The notes: generated from the letters alone by a model not told the origin. DNA of 36,761 bases from Listeria floridensis FSL S10-1187 (GCF_000525875.1 NZ_AODF01000016.1:1-36761); one strand, 5' to 3'; counted from the stretch's first letter, positions 19,124 to 28,340 are shown. Translations and numbers: made by a program.

Positions 19124-19174
19124 AAAAAAACAGACCAATCTTAGCACAGAAGGACTGTGCAATGCTGGTCTGTT
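19124..19174 (-). terminator. Hairpin with T-run immediately upstream of ulaG
   Basis: AACAGACCA (19129-19137) pairs with TGGTCTGTT (19166-19174) and GCACAG with CTGTGC inside, with internal loops. On the minus strand seven T follow. It is terminator-like and points towards ulaG, while dacA upstream already has its own terminator. It may back that up or act as a leader attenuator. Confidence 0.6.
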
Positions 19175-19230
19175 CCAGTTATTAAAGCTGGGAATATAGC
19201 GTTTTTCCAAAAAAAATTCGTCGTTAAATT

Positions 19231-19282
19231 AAAACAAGGCTTGGAAAATTTGCTAAACAAATTTCCTCAAGCCTTGTTTTTT
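19231..19282 (-). terminator. Terminator of dacA
   Basis: A long, nearly perfect stem AAAACAAGGCTTG ... CAAGCCTTGTTTT with inner AAATTTG/CAAATTT pairing lies 11 bp after the dacA stop. The T-run is stronger on the + strand. Confidence 0.8.
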
Positions 19283-19292
19283 GCTGTTAAAT

Positions 19293-20633
19293 TTAGTTAA
19301 ACCAGCCTTTGACCCCGTCAACCACATAGTTGCCGATGCCCTTAAAGAAACCGCCAACAGCTTTTGCCGCGCGCGACATGATGCCTGATTCTTCTACATC
19401 TGCACCTGCTGTTACGGCTACAGTTTCAACGTTTTTCCCGTCCACATAGCCTAGCGAATCGCCGCCTTTAAGCGTAACTGTCATCGTGCCAAGTTTGTCG
19501 CCTTTTTTCACAGGGGCCTCAACTGTCTTGTTTTTAAGCGTTACTTTTGTTTCAAGATTTGGTTTCCCAGCTGCATTTGGAACAACAAGCGTTACGTTTT
19601 GTCCTGCTGTAAGCGGAACGGATTCTTCCTTGCCGCCGCTTACATCAGCCGTTTTAGGTTTGGCAATTTTACTGCCCTTTTGCTGTACTTCTGCCAATTT
19701 GAAATTACCAAAAGCATAATCGAGCATTTTGTTTGTCTCATCAAACCGAGCGCTATTATGTTGACCGCTACCTTTACCGCCATTCGCGTGTAGTACTACC
19801 GTAATCACACGCATTCCGTTTTGCGTTGCTGTCGATGTTAAGCACATTCCCGCATAATCTGTTGTGCCTGTCTTAAGGCCATCTACACCTTCGCGACCGT
19901 AAATCAATCCCGGAAGGAGCCAGTTCCAGTTGCTCATTGCAATGCGATCTGACGTTCCCGGTCTGAAATCTTTCTTCGTTATGCTGGCCGTTTTTAAAAC
20001 TTCTGGATAGTCTTGAATCAAATGCTGCGCTAGTTTGGCCATTCCTTTAGCCGTCATTTGATTTTCCGCATTTTTATCGCCAACTTGCTGCATTCCTTTA
20101 AGATCCGAATTATTTAATCCCGTCGAATTTACAAAACGAAATTCACCAAGTTTCAATTCTTTTGCTTTTTTATTCATCAATTCTACGAACTTACCTTCTG
20201 AACCGGCCAATTTCTCACTTAGAGCAATGGCTGCCCCATTTGCCGAGTAGATCGCCATCGCTTCATAAAGCTCTTCCACTGTGTATTCTTCACCTAATTT
20301 GAGCGGCACATTGGATAAAGAAGTATCTTGCGAAATTTTGTGTGCATACTCGGAAATAGTTACCTTGTCAGTCCAGTTGATTTTTTTCGCTTTAATTTCC
20401 TGAAGAAGAATGTACTCATCCATCATTTTCGTCATAGATGCGATTCCGAGCAGCTTATCTGCATCTTTTGCATACAAAATCTTGCCGGTACTTTCCTCAA
20501 TCGCAATTGCCGCACTGGCATTCACATTTGGAGCATCTGCTGCTAAAGCTTGATTTGGAACTGCTACTAAACTTGAAATTGCGAGCGCACCTGCAAGAAA
20601 TGCAGCACCGATTTTCTTAAACACCTTATTCAC
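19293..20633 (-). CDS. dacA: D-alanyl-D-alanine carboxypeptidase (PBP5 type)
   Basis: Trims the terminal D-Ala from peptidoglycan pentapeptides at the outer membrane face. The 446 residues begin with a signal peptide (MNKVFKKIGAAFLAGALAIS, cleavage near ALAADA). The S11 peptidase motifs follow: S66-M-T-K69 with the acyl-enzyme serine, S130-A-N132, and KTGTTDYAG around residue 255. A beta-rich PBP5 C-terminal domain comes next, and the last ~20 residues (AVGGFFKGIGNYVVDGVKGW) form an amphipathic membrane-binding helix. It is monocistronic, with a terminator downstream. The symbol follows Listeria/Bacillus use. Confidence 0.95.
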   Translation of the reverse strand: MNKVFKKIGAAFLAGALAISSLVAVPNQALAADAPNVNASAAIAIEESTGKILYAKDADKLLGIASMTKMMDEYILLQEIKAKKINWTDKVTISEYAHKISQDTSLSNVPLKLGEEYTVEELYEAMAIYSANGAAIALSEKLAGSEGKFVELMNKKAKELKLGEFRFVNSTGLNNSDLKGMQQVGDKNAENQMTAKGMAKLAQHLIQDYPEVLKTASITKKDFRPGTSDRIAMSNWNWLLPGLIYGREGVDGLKTGTTDYAGMCLTSTATQNGMRVITVVLHANGGKGSGQHNSARFDETNKMLDYAFGNFKLAEVQQKGSKIAKPKTADVSGGKEESVPLTAGQNVTLVVPNAAGKPNLETKVTLKNKTVEAPVKKGDKLGTMTVTLKGGDSLGYVDGKNVETVAVTAGADVEESGIMSRAAKAVGGFFKGIGNYVVDGVKGWFN

Positions 20634-21099
20634 TAAACCTTCTCCTTTACCTGAAAGCCGTAAATCGACTCATTTTATTCTATATCAATTTTCAATCTTC
20701 CTTTAAAAATTCCCTTTTCAAGATGAAAATCACTTTTCGTTCACACATGGATTTATTTTACCATGAATCATTAGGTGCGTATAGGAGATTATCGACATAA
20801 ATCCTAAGTCACAATCATTCTATTGTTCTAGGTCAGATGTTCCAAAAGACCCTATTTAAAACTTTTTATCTAGTTTATTTTTTGTAACCTCTTTTTAAAA
20901 AAACCGCTTTGTATAGACCTTTGCGCAGCTTTAATCTTCCATCATGATTAGGATTTTAACTATTTTTTGCACTTAAATTGGAAATCTATAACATTTCCGT
21001 CACAAAAAAGACACATTTATGTTTCTAATTTATACTGACAGATAAAAATGAATCCGATTTCAGGATATAATTTAATTAAACAGAAAGGAAGTGTGTCTA
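20634..21099. promoter_or_regulatory. Divergent intergenic region between dacA and the Crp/Fnr gene
   Basis: About 465 AT-rich bases with promoters expected for both neighbours. For the + gene TATAAT is at 21066-21071 with a poor -35, consistent with an activated promoter. An imperfect inverted repeat, GGAAAT-ctataac-ATTTCC, lies near 20979-20997. No reading frame or RNA structure could be supported. Confidence 0.4.
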
Positions 21100-21816
21100 A
21101 TGTTAGACTCTTTATATGTACAAGAGGAAAAAGATTTACTAAAGAAAATCCTTGTTTACCTATCACAACATAAAGATCTCTATTATAAATTTGTAAAAGA
21201 ACATGAAGTTCAACGTAATCACACCATTTCGACAAATAACGAGCATTTTTATGTCATCAAATCTGGCGTATTTGTCACAGAAGTAGCCTTGCCAAACGAA
21301 AAGAAGTATCCACATTTCCTACTAACCGATTACCAAGTACTCGGTCCTCACCCTGTTAACTCCGATCATTCCATCACACATCGCGCGCTAGTGCCGAGCA
21401 CCTACTATTCCATTGATCAGGAATTTATGTACGCACACTTCTATGCTCAGCCGCATTTCTTCAAAGAACTGCTTGATATTATCGTCAAAAAACAATCTAT
21501 TTTAACACAGAAACTATCTTTACTTCATATTAAGCCTGTTGCAAAAGTCTCCTACATCTTGTGCTTGTTGATTTCGATGCTATCGCTTGAAAAAGATCGC
21601 AACAGTTTTGAACTTCCGCCGTATTTGACCCAGTCGCTTGTGTCGAATTTCAGCCGCGTCAATAAATATACAGTTACACAAGTTTATCAACAGTTAACCG
21701 AAGAAGGATTGATCACCTCAAAAGGGCGTAAAGTGCTCATTAATGATTTCAAGCGTTTAAAAGCCGAAGTATTCAATGATTTTCCGCTTTACTCACCTCG
21801 GCTTATGACGATATAG
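21100..21816 (+). CDS. Crp/Fnr-family regulator, PrfA-like
   Basis: A 238-residue DNA-binding protein, near the length of PrfA (237), with an N-terminal cyclic-nucleotide-binding-like beta-roll (YVIKSGVFVTEV, LTDYQVLGP), a central dimer helix and a C-terminal winged helix (LTQSLVSNFSRVNKYTVTQVYQQLTEEGLI). ATG 21100 is chosen because AAAGGAAG lies eight bases upstream; a GTG at 21091 overlaps that site. Listeria genomes carry many such paralogues with unknown ligands. It is not PrfA itself by sequence. It is monocistronic with its own terminator; the target is unknown, and the divergent dacA and convergent GGDEF genes are only candidates. Confidence 0.8.
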   Translation: MLDSLYVQEEKDLLKKILVYLSQHKDLYYKFVKEHEVQRNHTISTNNEHFYVIKSGVFVTEVALPNEKKYPHFLLTDYQVLGPHPVNSDHSITHRALVPSTYYSIDQEFMYAHFYAQPHFFKELLDIIVKKQSILTQKLSLLHIKPVAKVSYILCLLISMLSLEKDRNSFELPPYLTQSLVSNFSRVNKYTVTQVYQQLTEEGLITSKGRKVLINDFKRLKAEVFNDFPLYSPRLMTI

Positions 21817-21833
21817 AGAATAAAGGAGTACAT

Positions 21834-21863
21834 GGGATTGAAAATGATTCAATCCTTTTTTTA
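21834..21863 (+). terminator. Terminator of the Crp/Fnr gene
   Basis: GGATTGAA (21835-21842) and TTCAATCC (21848-21855) form a perfect stem, followed by seven T. Confidence 0.85.
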
Positions 21864-21905
21864 TAAAAAAATTCCAAGTAAGGCTTTTGACGCCGCACTT
21901 GGAAT
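21864..21905 (-). terminator. Terminator of the GGDEF gene
   Basis: On the minus strand ATTCCAAGT and ACTTGGAAT (+ 21897-21905 and 21871-21879) pair over nine bases and run into seven T. It abuts the + strand terminator, so the two convergent genes are separated back to back. Confidence 0.85.
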
Positions 21906-21928
21906 GCCAACTTATCTTGCTTCATAAT

Positions 21929-23038
21929 TTATGCGCACTCCTCGTCATAAAGAACAACGCGATTGCGGCCGCTGTGTTTCGCACTATAAAGCGCACCATC
22001 AGCTAGCTTATACAGCTTTGTGAGCTGTTTTTTGTGCTTTTCTCCTGATGCAATTCCAATGGAAATAGTCACACCAATTTTTTTGCTTGCATTTACTTGA
22101 AATCCTTTTTTTTGAATCGCTTTACGTATTTTTTGACCAATTTCAAAAGCTTTATCAGAACAGATATCCGGTATTAAGAGACAAAATTCTTCTCCGCCGA
22201 CTCGAAATAAATCTTCGCTATCACCAGTTGCTTCTTTCATAATCCTTGCAACTTCTTTTAGTACTACATCCCCCGCTGAATGTCCGTATCTATCATTAAC
22301 TTGCTTAAAAAAATCAATATCCATGATGAAAATTGTCAATGATTTGATTTTATGATCTTTAGCAATTTCACGAATACGATTGCTAAAGGAACGAACATTT
22401 TGCAGTCCCGTGAGAAAATCTTTATATGCATATTCAACCTCTTCACGCAGAAGTCGTCGCGTTGTGATCATATCCCTTACAATCACACTAATAATAAACA
22501 GTGCAAGCGATGATGTAAACAGAATTATGACTGAAATCGTGAGTACGAACGGTTTTGCCCCGTAGTAGACCAATAGCCAGCCCGTATAAAGCGTGACACC
22601 AACCAGGTTCAGCAACATGAGTGAAGGCAGTTGTTGAATCTTGCTTCTTCGCAGTTTCACAGCCATAAACGTAAGAATGAGGGCCAACGACACAGTGATC
22701 GAAATTGCTACAAATGTTGCTGTAGAGAAACCGCCTGCAAGAAAAACTCTTAACACACAAGTAACGAAAGTTGCCATAATCGTGGTCGATGCGCCAACAT
22801 AGTAGGCTAGCAATAAGAATACAACGAAACGCAAGTCCGCAAGAATTCCAAACGGCAAGTCAATCGAGAAAAACATTAAGCTAAACGTGACGATGGAAGA
22901 CGTAAGCGCGATTGCGACCTTGGTTCGTAAAGAAAGTTCTAACACTTTTGTATTCGGGATGAGTTTACTTATAACGTAGCAGCCTGTTATGACAATAAAA
23001 ACATTCGAAAGCGCATGCATGAAAATCTCAAATAACAT
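21929..23038 (-). CDS. Membrane GGDEF diguanylate cyclase
   Basis: Probably makes cyclic di-GMP from two GTP. From ATG 23038, which has AAAGGAGA seven bases upstream, the protein has 369 residues. Six hydrophobic segments over the first ~190 residues resemble a 5TM/MASE-type sensor. A GGDEF domain follows, with DFLTGLQNVRSF at its start, FIMDIDFFKQVNDRYGHSAGD and the active loop RVGGEEF. The inhibitory RxxD site upstream of GGEEF is not present (TGDSED), so product inhibition at that site is unlikely. The frame can be extended to ATG 23155 with a weak GGTG site, adding 39 residues; I favour 23038. Listeria use c-di-GMP to control exopolysaccharide and motility. Confidence 0.85.
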   Translation of the reverse strand: MLFEIFMHALSNVFIVITGCYVISKLIPNTKVLELSLRTKVAIALTSSIVTFSLMFFSIDLPFGILADLRFVVFLLLAYYVGASTTIMATFVTCVLRVFLAGGFSTATFVAISITVSLALILTFMAVKLRRSKIQQLPSLMLLNLVGVTLYTGWLLVYYGAKPFVLTISVIILFTSSLALFIISVIVRDMITTRRLLREEVEYAYKDFLTGLQNVRSFSNRIREIAKDHKIKSLTIFIMDIDFFKQVNDRYGHSAGDVVLKEVARIMKEATGDSEDLFRVGGEEFCLLIPDICSDKAFEIGQKIRKAIQKKGFQVNASKKIGVTISIGIASGEKHKKQLTKLYKLADGALYSAKHSGRNRVVLYDEECA

Positions 23039-23371
23039 TTCGTCTCCTTTCCATATCCGACCCTCTAAAATAAGTCTAACAAGAGGCCAAACAAGCGCGC
23101 AATCCAAAAACGGCAGCAAAACCCACCAATTATTCTCGTTGTTCACAATTGACATATTTTATTTTCACCTAAAAAACGGCTTCCTGCTTTTATTTAAGCC
23201 ATTTCTGTTAAAAAGACAGAAAAATCCAATTTATTAAGCGTCATAAATCACACCTTACTACACAAATAATGCTTTCGCCATTTTTCAGCCTTTCAAGTTA
23301 CGAATGCCACAAAACGCTCTGTAAATGACCCTTTTCTCATCATCAATTTTAACCCCACTAGTAACAAAACG

Positions 23372-23412
23372 AAAAATAGGATGCACGCCGGGGGCGTGCA
23401 TCCTATTTTTTC
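23372..23412 (-). terminator. Terminator of the recQ-topB operon
   Basis: A perfect 14-base stem, AAATAGGATGCACG / CGTGCATCCTATTT, with a GC-rich loop and T-runs on both strands lies just after the topB stop. Confidence 0.9.
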
Positions 23413-23413
23413 G

Positions 23414-25573
23414 CTATTTATCCAATTTCAGCTTTGCAAGTGCTTCTGCCATTGGATTATTAAACGGCTCTTCCTCCGTCTTATTTTGCTTCTTCATATA
23501 GTTAGCCACATCACGTTTCGAGACATTGCGATTCTTTTCCTTACCGCGCCGCGCTTCAAACGCCGAGAGCTTCTCACGATAACCACATGTCCCGCACACA
23601 AAAATCTGCTTATCGCCAGACCCGCGCATCTCAAGCTTCTTGTGACAGTTTGGACAGCGTGCATTCGTCGTCCGCGAGAGCGATTCGCGGTGCCCACATT
23701 CACGGTCTTGACACACAAGCATCGTACCGCGTTTCCCCTTCACCTTCAGCATCAATTTGCCGCAATCCGGACATTTCTGCGAAGTGATATTATCATGCTT
23801 AAATGTCTTTTCATTTTGCTTGATTTCTAAAACCGCTTTTTTGGCGTATTCACGCATTTCGCCAGTGAATGCTTCTCCTTTTAAGGCACCTTTTTCAATT
23901 TGCGCAAGCTTCTGCTCCCATTTTCCAGTCAGCTCGGGCGATTTTAGATCCGCTGGCACCAGTTCCAGAAGCTGTCGTCCCTTCGAAGTGATATGGATAT
24001 CTTTGCCTTGTTTTTCAAGTGAGAAACTATTAAACAATTTATCAATAATATCCGCACGGGTTGCTACCGTTCCTAGTCCGCCCGTCTCCCCGAGTGTTTT
24101 CGCCAGCGCCTTATCCGCCGAATCCATATACTTTGCCGGGTTTTCCATTGCCGAAAGCAGTGTCGCTTCATTAAATCTGGCTGGCGGCTTCGTCTTCCCA
24201 GTGTGTATCTGAATCCCGCGCACCTTGATCTCGTCGCCTTTTTTCACCTTCATAACCGTGTCCGCTTCATCATCTGCCCCGTAAATCGCTTTCCATCCAA
24301 GCGACTGCACAACTTTTCCTTTCAGCGCAAACGGCTCATCTAAAATTGTCGCTTTGACGCTCGTTTCCTCATAAACATATGGATCTGAAAGCACCGCTAG
24401 GAAACGCTTCACAACCAGATCATAAACCTTCCGTTCCCGGTCCGATAAATCTGCCATCGAAACCGCTTCCTCAGTCGGAATAATCGCATGATGATCACTT
24501 ACTTTCCGATTATCAACAAAAGAAGCATTCGCTTTAATTCCTTTGTTCATAATTTGCCGCGCTGGTTTTGCATATTCGCCGCGACCACAAGCATCTAGTC
24601 TTTCTTTTAGCGTCGGCACAATATCTTCCGAAATGTAGCGCGAATCCGTTCGTGGATACGTTAACGCTTTATGACGTTCATAAAGCATCTGCATCGCTTG
24701 AAGCGTTTCTTTTGCCGAAAAATCATATCGTTTATTCGCATCACGCTGCAATTCTGTTAGATCATAAAGACCCGCCGAATGCACTTTCTTTACTTTAACC
24801 GCAACATCCGTCACCGTTGCTCCCGCTCCGCGCAGTTTTTTCTCAATGCTTTCTGCTCGCGCTTTATCAAATGTTTGACCTTCCTGCCATGTAAAGGTTC
24901 CATTTTCCGTTACCGCTTCAAGCGTGTAAAACTCACGCGGCTTAAACTTCTTAATCTCTTCTTCGCGGTTTAAAATCATCGCAAGTGTTGGGGTCTGTAC
25001 TCGCCCACATGAAAGTTGCGCATTGTATTTCGTTGTGAGCGCTCGTGTTGCATTGATACCAACTACCCAGTCAGCCACAGAACGCGCCACCGCCGAATGG
25101 TAAAGATTTTCATAATTCTTACCGGGTTTTAGTTTCTTAAACCCTTCTTTAATAGCTTTATCCGTGACAGATGAAATCCAAAGACGTTTCACCGGTTTTT
25201 TCACCTTTGCATAATCAAGAATCCAACGCGCCACAAGTTCCCCTTCACGCCCTGCATCCGTTGCAATAACAATCTCCGAAACGTCGCCACGATTCAGTAG
25301 CTTTTTCACCGTTTCGTATTGTCGCCGCGTTTCCTTGATTGGAACGAGTTTCATTTTACTCGGTAAAATGGGTAAATCATTTAAATCCCAGTTTTTATAT
25401 TTCGCATCATATTGTTCAGGATCTGCAAGCGTAATTAAATGCCCAAGCGCCCAAGTCACGATATAATTTGAGCCTTCCAAAAAGCCGTTTTTACCGTTTC
25501 CCTTCGCTTGAAGCACACGCGCGATATCCTTCCCAACAGAAGGTTTTTCCGCAAGTACAAGAGTTTTAGCCAT
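23414..25573 (-). CDS. topB: DNA topoisomerase III
   Basis: Type IA topoisomerase that decatenates DNA and works with RecQ on recombination intermediates. The 719 residues begin with the TOPRIM domain (VLAEKPSVGKDIARVL, ATDAGREGELVARW). The catalytic tyrosine is Y306 in TYPRTDSRYIS, and the family element LSCGRVQTPTL precedes it. The C-terminus has two four-cysteine zinc ribbons (CPDCGKLM...CQDREC and CPNCHKKL...CGTCGY), then a basic tail. It lies 27 bp downstream of recQ, forming a two-gene operon with a partner enzyme. Confidence 0.95.
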   Translation of the reverse strand: MAKTLVLAEKPSVGKDIARVLQAKGNGKNGFLEGSNYIVTWALGHLITLADPEQYDAKYKNWDLNDLPILPSKMKLVPIKETRRQYETVKKLLNRGDVSEIVIATDAGREGELVARWILDYAKVKKPVKRLWISSVTDKAIKEGFKKLKPGKNYENLYHSAVARSVADWVVGINATRALTTKYNAQLSCGRVQTPTLAMILNREEEIKKFKPREFYTLEAVTENGTFTWQEGQTFDKARAESIEKKLRGAGATVTDVAVKVKKVHSAGLYDLTELQRDANKRYDFSAKETLQAMQMLYERHKALTYPRTDSRYISEDIVPTLKERLDACGRGEYAKPARQIMNKGIKANASFVDNRKVSDHHAIIPTEEAVSMADLSDRERKVYDLVVKRFLAVLSDPYVYEETSVKATILDEPFALKGKVVQSLGWKAIYGADDEADTVMKVKKGDEIKVRGIQIHTGKTKPPARFNEATLLSAMENPAKYMDSADKALAKTLGETGGLGTVATRADIIDKLFNSFSLEKQGKDIHITSKGRQLLELVPADLKSPELTGKWEQKLAQIEKGALKGEAFTGEMREYAKKAVLEIKQNEKTFKHDNITSQKCPDCGKLMLKVKGKRGTMLVCQDRECGHRESLSRTTNARCPNCHKKLEMRGSGDKQIFVCGTCGYREKLSAFEARRGKEKNRNVSKRDVANYMKKQNKTEEEPFNNPMAEALAKLKLDK

Positions 25574-25600
25574 TTATCAAAATTCCTTTCCTTAATCCGA

Positions 25601-27382
25601 TTATTGATTCATCTTTTCATTTTGTAGTATTTGGAGAAAAACGCCGCCATATTTTTCCAACTTCACAGTACCGATACCCTTAATTTGAAGCATCTCAGCT
25701 TCCGTTTGCGGCAAGTATCTGCACATTTCCCGAAGCGATTCATCCGAAAAAATAATATACGGAGGAACATGATCACGCGAAGCAAGTTCGCGCCGCGCTT
25801 CGCGCAACAGTTCAAACAATCCGGCATCAACATTCGCCGTAATCCGCTGCGCTTCCCGCGCCGCTTTTCGCATCACCGGAAGCTCGCCTCGTAACACACT
25901 GACCGCCTTTTCCGTCAGATGTAGCGAAGGAAATTGTCCCTCTGCCGCCGCCAAAAATTTTTCAGCCGCCAGATAATCAATCAGCTGCAAAACATCCTTC
26001 TGCGAACGATTCTTCATAAGCCCGTAAGTACTAAGCGAATCAAAGCGCCACTGCTTCACCTTCTGATCAGCCGAGCCCGTCAGCACCTTTGCAATAAGCA
26101 CTTTACCGAACCGCTCACCCATTCGTTTCACACATGAAAAGACTTGCTGCGCCTCGATCGTCACATCTGCCGCTTCCCGTGTATCGAGACAATTACTACA
26201 CTTTCCACAGTCCTCACGCGTTTCACCGAAGTACTGTACAATATATTTTTGCAAACAAATTTCCGTATATCCATAACCCGTCATATCGCGGAGTTTTCTA
26301 AACTCATTTTCCTTTCGCTCATCCGAAAGTTCCGACTGCTCTATTAAATAATGCTGCAAATGCGAATCTTGCGGTGAAAAAAGCAGAATGCAATCGCTCG
26401 AAAGTCCATCCCGACCTGCTCTTCCCGCTTCCTGATAATAAGCTTCCATGTTACGCGGCAAATTATAGTGAATCACAAAGCGGACATTCGATTTGTCAAT
26501 GCCCATCCCAAACGCATTGGTTGCAACGATCACGCTGATATCATCATAGAGAAATGCTTCCTGCGCATCTTCCCGTTCCGCATCCGAAAGCCCAGCATGA
26601 TACTTTGCTGCCTTCACGCCTTCCTTCACAAATAACGCTTCAAGCCGTTCAACTTCCTTGCGCGTCGCCGCATAAACAATCCCAGAAATCGTTTCATTCC
26701 GCTTCACATAGTCCATCAAAAACCGGTCCTTATCCTGACCCTTAACCACTTGAAACCCCAAGTTATCTCGTGAAAATCCCGTTTTCACTATATTCTCTTG
26801 ACGAATCCCAAGCAACTCCGAGATATCATCTGCAACCGCAGACGTTGCCGTCGCCGTAAGCGCGACGACAAGCGGCCGATTTCCCATTTCATTCAAATGC
26901 TCACAAAGCCGTAAGTAACTAGGTCTGAAATCATGTCCCCACTGCGAAATACAGTGCGCCTCATCAATTGCAAAAAGCGAAACCTCCACTTCCTCCAAAA
27001 GCGCTTTAAAACCTGCTGCCTCGAGACGTTCTGGCGCAATGTAAAGCAGCTTAATATCACCAGAACCTGACCTAATCAAATTGAGCCGTTCGTTCGTCTC
27101 ACGTAGCGAAAGCGAGCTATTGATAAAGGTAGCACCGATTCCTGCCGCCTGAAGCGCATCCACTTGATCCTTCATCAGCGAAATCAGCGGCGAGACGACA
27201 ATCGTAATCCCGTGAAACATCAAAGCTGGTATCTGATAGCAAAGCGACTTTCCGCCGCCAGTAGGCATAATCGCGAGCGTATCTTCTCCTTGAAGAAGCT
27301 TTCCAATCACTTCCTCTTGTCCCGTCCTGAAGCTCTCGTATCCAAATTGTTCTCGTAAAATGCCCTGCGCTTGCTGAATCAC
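25601..27382 (-). CDS. recQ: ATP-dependent DNA helicase RecQ
   Basis: 3'-5' helicase of recombination and fork repair, 593 residues. Motif I is MPTGGGKSLCYQ, the DEAH box is FAIDEAHCISQWGHDFR, motif VI is YYQEAGRAGRDG. The RQC zinc site has cysteines in CLQK and CGKCSNCLD, a winged helix follows, and a C-terminal HRDC domain spans roughly residues 510-585 (LLREARRELAS, ILQIL). It is the first gene of the operon with topB. No terminator separates the two. Confidence 0.95.
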   Translation of the reverse strand: MIQQAQGILREQFGYESFRTGQEEVIGKLLQGEDTLAIMPTGGGKSLCYQIPALMFHGITIVVSPLISLMKDQVDALQAAGIGATFINSSLSLRETNERLNLIRSGSGDIKLLYIAPERLEAAGFKALLEEVEVSLFAIDEAHCISQWGHDFRPSYLRLCEHLNEMGNRPLVVALTATATSAVADDISELLGIRQENIVKTGFSRDNLGFQVVKGQDKDRFLMDYVKRNETISGIVYAATRKEVERLEALFVKEGVKAAKYHAGLSDAEREDAQEAFLYDDISVIVATNAFGMGIDKSNVRFVIHYNLPRNMEAYYQEAGRAGRDGLSSDCILLFSPQDSHLQHYLIEQSELSDERKENEFRKLRDMTGYGYTEICLQKYIVQYFGETREDCGKCSNCLDTREAADVTIEAQQVFSCVKRMGERFGKVLIAKVLTGSADQKVKQWRFDSLSTYGLMKNRSQKDVLQLIDYLAAEKFLAAAEGQFPSLHLTEKAVSVLRGELPVMRKAAREAQRITANVDAGLFELLREARRELASRDHVPPYIIFSDESLREMCRYLPQTEAEMLQIKGIGTVKLEKYGGVFLQILQNEKMNQ

Positions 27383-27514
27383 TTGAGCCTTCCTCCTTTT
27401 TTGCTTTACATTAAGTATAAAGCTTTTAAAAAACCAAAGAAAACCTTTTTCCTGAAAAACGAATTTTCAAGGCTACCTTATAAAAATCAAGTTCCCCTTA
27501 AAAATTTGTCCCTC

Positions 27515-27568
27515 AAAAAAACTGACCTCCAAAAGCTGCTACTCATACAGCCGTAGAGAGATCAGTTT
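27515..27568 (-). terminator. Terminator of the small gene at 27586-28015
   Basis: On the minus strand AAACTGATCTC pairs with GGAGGTCAGTTT across a long imperfect hairpin, followed by seven T. Confidence 0.6.
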
Positions 27569-27585
27569 GTCAGCTTCCATCCGTC

Positions 27586-28015
27586 TTAAAAATCATCCTT
27601 GTCGAGCCTTTCAACAAAAGTATCCGTCAGCGTATAAACGACTGGTTTCTTTTTGATCTTCGTAATGTAACCCTTGCTTTCAAATTTTGCGAACAGAGAA
27701 TTCAAGCGTTTTCTGCCGACTTTCATATATTTTTCTAGTTCCGGCGCAGTGATACGATCATATTTATATTCAAATAAATAACTTTGGATGAGAAGCGACA
27801 AGAAATTTCGTTCTTTATCATCCTTCGTCAATTTTCCAACTTGCCCGAGCATAGAATCAAACAAGATTTTTTTTCAGTCAAATCTTTAATAATCGTTTGC
27901 TGCCCTTTTTCAATTTATATGTTAGAAAATGATCGAATCGATTATGGTATTCCTCAAATTGTTCTGTTTCACTTTTCATATAGCGTATTTTCTTCGAAGA
28001 ATAGTATTTATTCAT
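27586..28015 (-). pseudogene. Unknown small protein with winged-helix-like C-terminus, frame broken
   Basis: ATG 28015 has a strong AAGGAG and opens a frame (MNKYYSSKKIRYMKSETEQF) that stops at 27878 after 45 codons. A second frame, starting TTG 27864 without a ribosome site, gives 92 residues ending VERLDKDDF. Adding one A in TTAAAG and one A in the A8 run (both minus strand, near 27870-27886) joins them into a 143-residue protein with KDLTEKKILFDSMLGQ across the joint. The C-terminal half (APELEKYMKVGRKRLNSLFAKFESKGYI) reads like a helix-turn-helix with a wing. I do not recognise the family. The gene is either mutated or miscalled at two places. Confidence 0.5.
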
Positions 28016-28141
28016 AAGCTCCTTCATACGAAACTACCACTAAAGCACTTTTTACACAATAATTCTGCACACCAAAAACTCCTTTTAGCACAAAAAGAAG
28101 TTTTTGAAAACAAAATATACTTAAAATAACTTGCGAACAAA

Positions 28142-28187
28142 CAAAAAAGTACCTTAGCGGAAAAAGGGAGTAAACCGCTAAGGTACC
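28142..28187 (-). terminator. Perfect 12-bp hairpin, terminator on the minus strand
   Basis: GTACCTTAGCGG (28149-28160) and CCGCTAAGGTAC (28175-28186) are perfect partners with a 14-nt loop, and six T follow on the minus strand. It could end the transcript of the 28341-28703 gene, 155 bp away. The loop sequence AAAAAGGGAGT is repeated directly just outside the hairpin at 28190-28200. Confidence 0.6.
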
Positions 28188-28228
28188 AAAAAAGGGAGTT
28201 TTGGGATTTTCATTTCTTAGGGGAAAAA

Positions 28229-28285
28229 ATGAAAATGTTAGGTTTGTTGTTAGCTTATGACTATATATTAACCTTGCTTGGCTAA
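28229..28285 (+). CDS. Possible 18-residue hydrophobic peptide
   Basis: AGGGG (28219-28223) sits six bases before an ATG opening MKMLGLLLAYDYILTLLG and a stop. The peptide is hydrophobic and lacks a clear cleavage site. No convincing promoter was found, and the stretch 28188-28340 otherwise holds nothing I can support. It may be chance. Confidence 0.2.
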   Translation: MKMLGLLLAYDYILTLLG

Positions 28286-28340
28286 ATTCTGCTGAGGATA
28301 AAATGAAAATTCACTAAGAAAACGAATATGTTTCTTTCAT

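Noticed and set aside
23414..27382. Many open frames opposite topB and recQ
   Set aside because: They are short, lack ribosome sites and domains, and lie opposite two well-conserved genes.
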